Source: DASXYG01 sp036502625 (lineage in GTDB: Bacteria; Actinomycetota; Actinomycetes; Streptosporangiales; Streptosporangiaceae). Taken from it: 64,000 nt of DNA. Shown here piece after piece: positions 54,447 through 62,900 of this stretch (position 1 is the first letter of the stretch; each line of letters begins with the position of its first letter). The stretch covers positions 1 through 64,000 of the forward strand of contig DASXYG010000122.1 in assembly GCA_036502625.1 (NCBI GenBank), read 5' to 3'. The position numbers were made by a program, and so were the translations under genes. The notes below the pieces were generated by a model that was not told the DNA's origin, searched no databases, and saw only the letters and a list, made by a program, of their open reading frames with translations.

Positions 54447-55184
54447 TCAGCCGCCGATGGCCTGCGCCAGCTTCTCGCGGTTGAACACCGTCTGCAGATC
54501 GAGCTTCCTGCCGTCCACGACCAGCGTGGGCGTGCTGGCGAACCCGGCGGCGGCCGCCTTGGCGTTGTTCGCCTTGGCCGTGGCGGCGTACGTCTGCTTC
54601 CCGATGCAGCCGAGCGCCTTCTTACCGGCCCCGGCCTGCGACCCGATCTGGCGCAACTGGTCCACCGTGAAGGCGTAGCGTTCGTCCGGCTGCCGTGCGT
54701 ACACCGCGTCGTGGTAGGCCATCCAGCGGTTCCCCGGAATGCAGGACGCCGCGGCGGCGGCGCGCGCCGAGCCGACCGGGTTGACGAAGCTCAGCAGGTG
54801 GTAGACGACCTTCGCCTTGCCCTGCGCGGCGAGCTGCCGCGGCACCGAGCCGGTGGACCCCTCGAACTGCTTGCACACCGGGCACTGGAGGTCCTCGTAG
54901 ACGTCCACCAGCGGCTTCGTGACGCCCGGCTTCGCCATGGTGACCGTGGTCGCGGCCGTGTCGACCGTCATCGGCGCGAGGGGCCCGGTGTACTTCGCCG
55001 CCGTGGCCGGGTCGCTGTCGTCGCGGGAGCGCGCGATGGCGATGCCGCCGACGACGACCGCGATGATCACCACGACCGCGATCCCGGTGATGGTCAGCGT
55101 GCGGTTGCGCCTGCCGCGTGCGGCGTCGCGCTTGCGCTGCTCGGCCAGCCGCTCGCGGGCGGTCCGCTTGGCCGCCTTGCCCAT
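54447..55184 (-). CDS. Membrane-anchored DsbA-like thioredoxin-fold protein (copy 1)
   Basis: The 245-residue protein has a basic cytoplasmic start MGKAAKRTARERLAEQR, one membrane span (about 29-50), and an extracytoplasmic thioredoxin-4/DsbA fold with CPVC (C101, C104), an insert with two further cysteines, and a cis-Pro motif STPTLVVDG. It probably makes or edits disulfides outside the membrane. ATG at 55184 matches the start of its paralogue at 56040; ATG 55208 is possible. The two paralogues flank a MauE-like gene and share almost the same first 17 residues. Confidence 0.88.
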   Translation of the reverse strand: MGKAAKRTARERLAEQRKRDAARGRRNRTLTITGIAVVVIIAVVVGGIAIARSRDDSDPATAAKYTGPLAPMTVDTAATTVTMAKPGVTKPLVDVYEDLQCPVCKQFEGSTGSVPRQLAAQGKAKVVYHLLSFVNPVGSARAAAAASCIPGNRWMAYHDAVYARQPDERYAFTVDQLRQIGSQAGAGKKALGCIGKQTYAATAKANNAKAAAAGFASTPTLVVDGRKLDLQTVFNREKLAQAIGG

Positions 55185-55368
55185 GCTCGTCCCCGATTCC
55201 GTCGCCATTCCTGCCCTGTGCGTTCCGGCAACGGATTCTGCCGGTTCACCGTACGGAACGGGCGCGTAATGGCCGGATCCTGCCAATGCCGCGCCGGAGC
55301 CCAAGACGCAGATCAAGCCCGATTCATGCGCGGATCAAGTGGTCCGGGCGCGTGACATCATTGGTGCC

Positions 55369-55941
55369 ATGGTGACCGCCCCCGGCCGCTTCGGTTCGGC
55401 GCAGCCCTGGATCACGCTCCTCGCCCGCGTCGCGCTGGCGGGCATTCTGGCCTGGGCGGCATGGGCGAAGCTTGTGGTCCCCGCCAACTCCGTGGTGTCC
55501 GTCAAGGCCTACCGGCTGCTCCCCGACTCCGTCGCGACCGTGGTCGGCTACGGCCTGCCCGCGCTGGAGCTGGCGCTCGCGCTGCTGCTGCTCGCGGGGT
55601 TCGCGTCGCGGTTCACCGCCATCGCCACCGCCGTGCTGATGGTGATCTTCATCGGCGGCATTATCTCGGTGTGGGCGCGCGGCCTGTCGATCGACTGCGG
55701 CTGTTTCGGCGGCGGCGGTAAAATCGCGGCCGGCCAGACGCAGTACCCCCAGGAGATCCTGCGCGACACGGGGTTCATCATCCTCGCCGCCTGGATCGCG
55801 GTGTTCCCGAAGAGCCGCCTGTCCGTCGATGCCGCGCTGGCCATTGACGACCCGGCGCCCCGGCCTACCCGTGCGGCGGCGGACGACGACGAGGACGAGG
55901 ACGAGTCCGAGTCCGGCCGCCCCGTCGACGACAAGGCGTGA
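55369..55941 (+). CDS. MauE/DoxX-like membrane protein
   Basis: The 190-residue protein has four hydrophobic spans and the MauE hallmark SIDCGCFGGGG between the third and fourth, with an acidic cytoplasmic tail. MauE-type proteins are thought to pass electrons to extracytoplasmic thiol proteins, in the way DsbD or VKOR do. ATG 55369 is chosen as the family-like start (MVTAPGRFGSAQPW); GTG 55339 in frame is possible. It lies between two DsbA-like genes, divergent from one and 98 bases ahead of the other, which suggests one redox unit. Confidence 0.87.
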   Translation: MVTAPGRFGSAQPWITLLARVALAGILAWAAWAKLVVPANSVVSVKAYRLLPDSVATVVGYGLPALELALALLLLAGFASRFTAIATAVLMVIFIGGIISVWARGLSIDCGCFGGGGKIAAGQTQYPQEILRDTGFIILAAWIAVFPKSRLSVDAALAIDDPAPRPTRAAADDDEDEDESESGRPVDDKA

Positions 55942-56039
55942 CCGGCGGTGCGCTGAAACGAATGGCGCGCCTCGCGCGTTGACCACCAGGACGTGTTGAC
56001 CCACGTGCGCGACGTGCGTGGTCAGGTGAAGGAGAACCG

Positions 56040-56816
56040 ATGGGCAAGGCCGCCAAGCGGACGGCTCGTGAGCGGCTCGCCGAGCAGCGGCGCGTAGAGG
56101 CGCAGAAGCAGAAGCGCAACCGCACACTCGGCATCGCGGGCGGCGCCGTCGCCATCGTCGTGGTGATCGTGCTCGCGGTCGTGCTCATCCAGGTGAACCG
56201 GTCGTCCTCCGACGGCTACAACGGCAAGCTCGCGCCGATCAGCAAGCAGGCCGACGGCACCGTCGTGATGGCCAAGCCCGGCGTGACCGCCCCGGTGCTG
56301 GACATCTTCGAGGACTTCCAGTGCCCGATCTGCCACGAGTTCGAGAAGGCGAACGACACCACCGTCAAGCAGCTCGCCGCCGAGGGCAAGGCCAAGGTCG
56401 TCTACCACCCGATGACGATCTTCGCCGACGAGGGCCAGTCGAAGAACGCCCACGAGAACTCCGTACGCGCGCTGAACGCCTCCATGGCCGCCCCGGCGGA
56501 CAAGTGGATGCCGTTCCACGACCAGCTCTACGCCAACCAGCCCGACGAGACCCAGGCCGGCGGCTTCCCGACCGACCAGCTCGTCAAGCTGGGCAAGAAC
56601 GTCGGCATCACCGACCCCAGCTTCGCCTCCGCGGTCACCGGCATGACGTACCAGAAGCAGGCCGAGGCGAACACCACGCGCATCCTCAAGTCCGGCATCA
56701 CCGGAACGCCGACGCTGAAGCTCAACGGCAGCGAGCTCAACCTCAACACGATCCTCGGCAACAAGGACGCGCTCGCCGAGGCCGTGAAGAAGGCCGGCGG
56801 CTCGAACAAGAGCTGA
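56040..56816 (+). CDS. Membrane-anchored DsbA-like thioredoxin-fold protein (copy 2)
   Basis: The 258-residue protein has a basic start MGKAAKRTARERLAEQRR, one span (about 30-52) and an extracytoplasmic DsbA-type domain with CPIC at C95 and C98 (EDFQCPICHEFEKAND) and cis-Pro GTPTLKLNG. Unlike copy 1 it lacks the extra cysteine pair in the helical insert. ATG 56040 has a GAAGGAGA site. Partner of the MauE-like protein just upstream by inference; lgt follows after 41 bases with its own promoter signal. Confidence 0.9.
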   Translation: MGKAAKRTARERLAEQRRVEAQKQKRNRTLGIAGGAVAIVVVIVLAVVLIQVNRSSSDGYNGKLAPISKQADGTVVMAKPGVTAPVLDIFEDFQCPICHEFEKANDTTVKQLAAEGKAKVVYHPMTIFADEGQSKNAHENSVRALNASMAAPADKWMPFHDQLYANQPDETQAGGFPTDQLVKLGKNVGITDPSFASAVTGMTYQKQAEANTTRILKSGITGTPTLKLNGSELNLNTILGNKDALAEAVKKAGGSNKS

Positions 56817-56843
56817 TCGGCACCGCGATCCCCCAGGAATAGG

Positions 56844-56849
56844 TATCTT
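56844..56849 (+). promoter_or_regulatory. Candidate -10 of leaderless lgt transcript
   Basis: TATCTT ends eight bases before the lgt ATG and no ribosome site lies at the usual distance, so the message may begin at the start codon. Confidence 0.5.
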
Positions 56850-56857
56850 TTCCCGTC

Positions 56858-57886
56858 ATGGAACCGACGCTCGCCTTCATCCCCAGCCCCCACGAAGGCG
56901 TTTGGCACCTGGGGCCGATCCCGATCCGCGCGTACGCGCTGTGCATCATCGCGGGCGTGATCATCGCGGTGTGGATGGGCGAGCGCCGGTGGAAGGCGCG
57001 CGGCGGCGAGCCGGGCGCGCTGCTCGACATCGCGACGTGGGCGGTCCCGTTCGGCCTCGTCGGCGGCCGGCTCTACCACGTCCTGACCGACGGCTGGCAG
57101 CTCTACTTCGCGCCCGGCCGTGACCCCATCCAGGCGCTGGAGATCTGGAAGGGCGGCCTCGGCATCTGGGGGGCCATCGCGCTGGGCGCGCTCGGCGCGT
57201 GGATCGGGTGCCGCCGCAAGGGCGTCAGCATCGCGGCGTTCGCCGACACGGTCGCGCCCGGCATCGCCATCGCGCAGGCGGTCGGGCGCTGGGGCAACTG
57301 GTTCAACCAGGAGCTGTTCGGCAAGCCGAGCACCCTGCCGTGGGCGCTGAAGATCGACCCCGGCATGCCGAGCACCATCCCGGGCGTCACCACGTACCAG
57401 CCGACGTTCCTGTACGAATCGCTGTGGTGCATCGGCGTGGCGATCCTGGTGCTGTGGGCGACGAAACGGTTCAGGCTGACGCACGGCCGGGCGTTCGCGC
57501 TGTACGTCGCGGCCTACACCGTGGGCCGCGCGTGGATCGAGTACCTCCGCATCGACGAGGCGCACCACTTCCTCGGCCTGCGGATCAACGACTGGACGGC
57601 GCTGATCGTCTTCCTCGCCGCGATCGCGTACATGTACCTCAGGCGCAACGACACCTCGCCGGAGAGTATCCGCGGCAACCAGCCGTCCACCGCCGGCGAC
57701 GGCACGGACGCGGACGCGAAGGACGCCGACCCCGAGACCGACGCCAAGGACGCGGACGCCGAGACGGACTCCGAGGCCGACGCCGACCCCGAGGGCGGCT
57801 CCGAGGGCGACGCGGAGGAGTCCGAGAAGGCGGACGCCGAGTCCGGCGACACCGAGAAGGCCGCCACGGAGACCAAGAGCTCCTGA
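56858..57886 (+). CDS. lgt: Prolipoprotein diacylglyceryl transferase
   Basis: The 342-residue polytopic enzyme attaches diacylglycerol to the lipobox cysteine of prolipoproteins. IPIRAYALCIIAG, FGLVGGRLYHVLTD, KGGLGIWGAIALG, the Lgt signature QAVGRWGNWFNQELFG and FLYESLWC are present, with seven spans. The last 75 residues are an acidic, Ala/Asp/Glu-rich cytoplasmic tail made of repeated DADAKDADPETD-like units, an actinobacterial extra. Together with LspA at 32292 it covers two steps of lipoprotein maturation. Confidence 0.95.
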   Translation: MEPTLAFIPSPHEGVWHLGPIPIRAYALCIIAGVIIAVWMGERRWKARGGEPGALLDIATWAVPFGLVGGRLYHVLTDGWQLYFAPGRDPIQALEIWKGGLGIWGAIALGALGAWIGCRRKGVSIAAFADTVAPGIAIAQAVGRWGNWFNQELFGKPSTLPWALKIDPGMPSTIPGVTTYQPTFLYESLWCIGVAILVLWATKRFRLTHGRAFALYVAAYTVGRAWIEYLRIDEAHHFLGLRINDWTALIVFLAAIAYMYLRRNDTSPESIRGNQPSTAGDGTDADAKDADPETDAKDADAETDSEADADPEGGSEGDAEESEKADAESGDTEKAATETKSS

Positions 57887-58008
57887 CGCCCTCACCGTCC
57901 GTAGCGTTCCGCGGTTCGACGGGCACGCACGGTAGTTCGTGATCGGGTCGTGACGTTCCGGTAGCCATCCCTAACGTCCGGCGTGCCCGAGATGCCGGGC
58001 GCAGGCGC

Positions 58009-58014
58009 TACCCT
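58009..58014 (+). promoter_or_regulatory. Candidate -10 of a leaderless transcript
   Basis: TACCCT ends eight bases before the GTG of the Pro/Gln/Gly-rich gene, and no ribosome site is present. The 136-base gap after lgt shows nothing else. Confidence 0.5.
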
Positions 58015-58022
58015 GCTGAACT

Positions 58023-59669
58023 GTGAGCAATCAGGACCAGCCAAACCCCGAGGACAACGCGCCGCCGCCCGGCCCCCAGCAGCCGCCGCAGGGCAACGCC
58101 CCGGCGCCCGCGGGTTACGGCTCGGGCGACCAGCCCGGCGGCCAGGGAAGCCCTTCCGGCGGTCAGCCCCCGCAGGGCCCGCCGCCGGCCGGCCAACCGT
58201 CCGGTGGGCAACCGCCTCAGGGCCCGCCGCCCGGTCCTCCTTCCGGCGGCCAGCCCCCGCAGGGCCCGCCCCCGCAGCCTCCGCAGGGCCCGCCGCCCGG
58301 CGGCCAGCCCCCGCAGCAGCAGCCCCCGCAGCAACCGCCGCCCGGCTACGGCCCCCCGCCCGGCTACGGGCCGCAGGGCCAGCCCCCGCAGGCGCCGCCC
58401 GGCTACGGTCCCGGCGGCCAGCCGCCGAGCTACCCGCAGAACTTCCCCGACTACGGCAACCCGCAGCCGTACGGCAGCCAGCCGCAGCAGCAGTACCCCG
58501 GCCAGCAGGGCTACTCCGCGCCGCAGCCGCCCCCGCAGGGATACGACCCGAACTCCTATGGCGGCCAGCCCGGCTATGACCCCAACTCCTACGGCGGCCA
58601 GCCGGGCTACGACCCCAACGCGTACGGCGCCCAGCCCGGCTACGACCCGAACTCCTACGGCGGCCAGCAGGGCTACGACCCCAATGCCTACGGTGGCGAC
58701 CCGGGCGGCTACACCCCGGTCACGTTCGAGCAGCCGCTCGGCGCCCCCGGCGTCCAGCCCCCCGGCTACGGCGGCCCGCCCGGCTACGACACCGGCGCCG
58801 GCTACGCGGGCGGCCCGACCGGCCCCGCGTTCCCGGCGCAGTCCGCGGCCGGCGGCGGTGGCGGCAACAACAAGGGCCTGCTGATCGGCCTCGGCGCCGG
58901 CGGCCTCGCGATCGTCATCGCGATCGTCGTCGTGGCCGTGTTCGCGCTGAAGAGCGGCGGCTCGCCCGACCCGCAGCCGACGAACACCGGCGCGGCGCCC
59001 ACCGGCCAGACCACCGCCCCGTCGTCCACGGGCGGCGCGGTCACCCCGGCGTCCAGCGGCAACGGCAACATGCCCGGCCAGCCGAAGCCCAGCATCTACA
59101 TGGGCTACAACAGCACGACCAGCACCTTCGAGAAGATCAACGACCGCGCCAACGACAGCAAGCCGCTGACGCTCGACGAGGTCTTCACCGGCGACGGCGC
59201 CGCCCCGGCGTACTCCGGCAAGAACGTGCGGTTCAAGCTGACCAACCAGGACCTCACCACCGACTGCGGTTCGCTGGTCTGGGGCGACAAGCTGAAGAAC
59301 GACCTCAAGGCGGCCGGCTGCACCCAGGCGGTGCGCGGCGCGTACGTCTCGACCGACGGCAAGGCCATCGCGATCGGCGTGGCGTTCAACCTGAAGTCCA
59401 GCGCCGACGCCGGCCGCGTGGTCGACAGCATGGACCCCGAGAAGGGCGCCGGCGGCTGGGTGCTCACCCCCAAGACCGGCAACGACGTCGAGAAGCTCGG
59501 CAGCGGCTACACCTGGGGCAAGGGCGACGGCATGGGCCACTACGTCTGCGTCACCGCCACCCAGCGCTCCGACGGCGCGAGCCCGAGCGTCGGCAGCGAC
59601 GACCTCATTCCGTACAGCGTCGCGATGTCCGACTTCGAGTCCTTCGTCTACCAGCGCAACGTGAACTGA
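58023..59669 (+). CDS. Pro/Gln/Gly/Tyr-rich single-span membrane protein
   Basis: The 548-residue protein has a 285-residue cytoplasmic region made almost wholly of Pro, Gln, Gly and Tyr (PPQGPPP runs, then five 11-residue GYDPN repeats), one membrane span (about 286-309), a Thr/Pro-rich stalk and a folded extracytoplasmic domain (about 345-548) with three cysteines and a DCGSLVWGDKLKNDLKAAGC segment. I do not recognise the outer domain. Similar disordered-tail plus sensor layouts are common in actinobacteria. GTG 58023 is set by the upstream TACCCT. A strong terminator follows, so it is transcribed alone. Confidence 0.82.
   Translation: MSNQDQPNPEDNAPPPGPQQPPQGNAPAPAGYGSGDQPGGQGSPSGGQPPQGPPPAGQPSGGQPPQGPPPGPPSGGQPPQGPPPQPPQGPPPGGQPPQQQPPQQPPPGYGPPPGYGPQGQPPQAPPGYGPGGQPPSYPQNFPDYGNPQPYGSQPQQQYPGQQGYSAPQPPPQGYDPNSYGGQPGYDPNSYGGQPGYDPNAYGAQPGYDPNSYGGQQGYDPNAYGGDPGGYTPVTFEQPLGAPGVQPPGYGGPPGYDTGAGYAGGPTGPAFPAQSAAGGGGGNNKGLLIGLGAGGLAIVIAIVVVAVFALKSGGSPDPQPTNTGAAPTGQTTAPSSTGGAVTPASSGNGNMPGQPKPSIYMGYNSTTSTFEKINDRANDSKPLTLDEVFTGDGAAPAYSGKNVRFKLTNQDLTTDCGSLVWGDKLKNDLKAAGCTQAVRGAYVSTDGKAIAIGVAFNLKSSADAGRVVDSMDPEKGAGGWVLTPKTGNDVEKLGSGYTWGKGDGMGHYVCVTATQRSDGASPSVGSDDLIPYSVAMSDFESFVYQRNVN
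58539..58703 (+). repeat. Five in-frame 33-base repeats (GYDPN(S/A)YGGQP)
   Basis: Residues 173-227 are five tandem copies of an 11-residue unit: two GYDPNSYGGQP, then variants ending GAQP, GGQQ and GGDP. The DNA copies differ mostly at third positions (for example TCCTAT and TCCTAC), so the protein sequence has been kept while the DNA drifted. Confidence 0.85.
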
Positions 59670-59690
59670 CCAGCGCGGATCACCGGCCCA

Positions 59691-59721
59691 GGCCCGTACC
59701 GGCACCACGCCGGTACGGGCC
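59691..59721 (+). terminator. Terminator after the Pro-rich membrane protein
   Basis: A perfect 13-bp stem pairs GGCCCGTACCGGC (59691-59703) with GCCGGTACGGGCC (59709-59721) around a 5-base loop, 21 bases after the stop. Confidence 0.85.
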
Positions 59722-59767
59722 CGCGCGCGTCCGGCCGATGCCGGATCGCCGCCGCCCCAAGGGTTTC

Positions 59768-59819
59768 GTCACGGGGCGGTTTCGGGGATAAAAACAACCG
59801 TGCGGTAATCTGTCGCACG
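59768..59819 (+). promoter_or_regulatory. gltB upstream region: -10 inside an inverted repeat, GlnR-like half site
   Basis: A TAnnnT hexamer TAATCT (59806-59811) lies inside an inverted repeat CGTGCG (59799-59804) and CGCACG (59814-59819), suggesting operator control at the promoter. Farther up, read on the minus strand, GAAAC (59783-59779), six bases, then GTGAC (59772-59768) resembles GlnR half sites (GTnAC and GaAAC with 6-base spacing), though in reversed order. Both are weak predictions. Confidence 0.4.
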
Positions 59820-59909
59820 ATCGTCCCCCCACTCCGGGGGCATCAGCAGCAGGGCCAATGTCGTCCCAACTGCCGGAACTCCTAAGCAGATGAGACGACA
59901 GGAGCGTGA

Positions 59910-62900
59910 ATGGCTGCTGCACTGCCACTGCCATCGGCTCGCGCCGGCGACCACGGTCTGTACGACACCGCATTCGAGCACGACGCCTGCGGTGTCGGCA
60001 TGGTCGCCGACCTCACCGGACGAGCCGGCCACGAGACCGTCGAACGCGGCCTCACCGTGCTGCGCAACCTCGAACACCGGGGCGCGAAGGGCGCGGAGGC
60101 CGACACCGGGGACGGCGCCGGGATCCTCACGCAGATCCCCGACGCGTTCTTCCGCGCCGTCTGCCCGTTCGCGCTGCCCGACCCGGGCGCGTACGCGGCC
60201 GGGCTGGCCTTCCTGCCGCCCGATCCGGGCGAGCGCGCCACCACGGTGGCGGCCGTCGAGGCGATCGCCGCCGAGGAGGGGCTGACCGTCCTCGGCTGGC
60301 GCGACCTGCCGCACGACCCCGAGCACTGCGGCCCCGCGGCCCGGAACGTGCTCCCGCACCTGGCGCAGCTCTTCGTCGCCGGGCCGGCCGGCGAGCGCGG
60401 CATCGACCTGGACCGTACGGCGTTCTGCCTGCGCAAGCGGGCCGAACACGAACTGGGCCTGTACTTCGCGAGCCTGTCCGCGCGGACGATCGTCTACAAG
60501 GGGATGCTGACCGCGCCGCAGCTCGAACCGTTCTTCGCCGACCTGTCCGACCCGCGGTTCGCCTCGGGCCTGGCGCTGGTGCACTCGCGGTTCTCGACGA
60601 ACACGTTCCCGTCGTGGCCGCTGGCCCACCCGTACCGCTACATCGCGCACAACGGCGAGATCAACACGGTCAAGGGCAACAGGAACTGGATGCGCGCCCG
60701 CGAGGCGCTGCTGGCCAGCGACCTGATCCCCGGCGACCTGTCCCGGCTCTACCCGATCGTCGACCCCGAGGGCAGCGACTCGGCGTCCTTCGACGAGTGC
60801 CTGGAACTGCTGCACCTCGGCGGCCGCTCGCTGCCGCACGCCGTACGGATGATGATCCCGGAGCCGTGGGAGAACCACGACCGGATGGACCCGGCGACCC
60901 GCGCGTTCTACCAGTTCCACTCGTGCGTGATGGAGGCGTGGGACGGGCCCGCGTGCGTCGCGTTCACCGACGGCACGCTGGTCGGCGCGGTGCTCGACCG
61001 CAACGGGCTGCGGCCGGGCCGCTACTGGGTCACCGACGACGGGCTGGTCGTGCTGGCCAGCGAGGTCGGCGTGCTGGACATCCCGGCGGACCGGATCGTC
61101 CGCAAGGGCCGCCTCCAGCCGGGCCGCATCTTCTGCGTCGACACCGCGGCCGGGCGCATCCTCGAGGACGAGGAGATCAAGGGCGACCTGGTGCGCGAGC
61201 ACCCGTACGAGGAGTGGACCGCCGCCGGGCTCGTCCAGCTCGCCGACCTCCCGGACCGCGACCGTACGGTGCCGAGCCACGACGCGCTGCTGAAGGTGCA
61301 GCAGGCGTTCGGCTACACCGAGGAGGAGGAGCGGATCATCCTCCGGCCGATGGCCACCACCGGCGCGGAGCCGATCGGCTCGATGGGCACCGACACCCCG
61401 GTGGCCGCGCTGTCAGCGAAGCCGCGGCTGCTGTTCGACTACTTCACGCAGCAGTTCGCGCAGGTCACGAACCCGCCGCTGGACGCCATCCGCGAGGAGA
61501 TGGTGACCGCGCTCGGCACGTCCATCGGACCCGAGCCGAACATCCTGTCGCCGGGACCGTGGTCCTGCCGCAAGATCATCGTGCCGTTCCCGGTGATCGG
61601 CAACGCGGACCTGGCGAAGATCGTGCACATCGACGACGACGGCGACATGCCCGGGTTCCGTACGTACGTGGTGGACGCGCGGTACGACGTGGCCGGGGAC
61701 GGCGGCGCGCTGCGCCGCCGGCTGGACGAGATCCGCGCCGAGGTGTCCCAGGCGATCGCGGACGGCGCGCGCACCCTCGTGCTGTCCGACCGCGGCGTGG
61801 ACGCCGAGCGGGCGCCGATCCCGTCGCTGCTGGTCACCGGCGCGGTGCACCACCACCTCGTGCGGGAGCGCGCCCGCGCCCGCGTCGGGCTGGTCGTCGA
61901 GGCCGGCGACGTACGCGAGTGCCACCACGTGGCGCTGCTCGTCGGCTACGGCGCGGCCGCGGTCAACCCGTACCTGGCCATGGAGACCGTCGAGGAGCTG
62001 GCCCGCGATGGCGTGCTCACCGGCGTCACCCCGGAGCAGGCGTCCGCGAACCTGGTCAAGGCGCTCGGCAAGGGCGTCCTGAAGATCATGTCGAAGATGG
62101 GCGTGTCCACGGTCGGTTCGTACATGGGCGCGCAGATCTTCGAGGCGGTCGGGCTCGGCCCCGAGGTCGTCGACTCCTGCTTCACCGGCACCACGTCGCG
62201 GCTCGGCGGCGTCGGCCTGGACGTGCTGTCCGAGGAGGTCGCGCGGCGGCACCGCTACGCGTACCCGCCGGGCGGCAACGCCGCGCCGCACCGCACGCTG
62301 GCCGTGGGCGGTGAGTACCAGTGGCGCCGCGAGGGCGAGGCGCACCTGTTCAACCCGCAGACGGTGTTCAAGCTGCAGCACGCCACGCGGGCGCGGAAGT
62401 ACGAGATCTTCAAGGAGTACACCGGCGCCGTGGACGACCAGGCGCGCACGCTGATGACGCTGCGCGGCCTGTTCCGGCTGCGTACGGGCGACCGCCCGGC
62501 GGTGCCGGTGGACGAGGTCGAGCCGGTGTCGGAGATCGTGAAGCGGTTCTCCACCGGCGCGATGTCCTACGGCTCGATCTCCGCCGAGGCGCACCAGACG
62601 CTCGCGATCGCGATGAACCGGCTCGGCGGCAAGTCCAACACCGGGGAGGGCGGCGAGGACGCCGACCGGTTCACCCGGGACGCCAACGGCGACCTGCGCC
62701 GCTCGGCGATCAAGCAGGTCGCGTCCGGCCGGTTCGGCGTCACCAGCGAGTACCTGGTGAACGCCGACGACCTGCAGATCAAGATGGCGCAGGGCGCGAA
62801 GCCCGGCGAGGGCGGGCAGCTCCCCGGGCACAAGGTGTACCCGTGGATCGCGCACACCCGGCACTCCACGCCGGGCGTCGGCCTCATCTCGCCCCCGCCG

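Noticed and set aside
54447..56816. Inverted DsbA-like copies as ends of a mobile element
   Set aside because: Similarity is of coding sequence and diverges after the first residues; there is no transposase, terminal repeat or target duplication.
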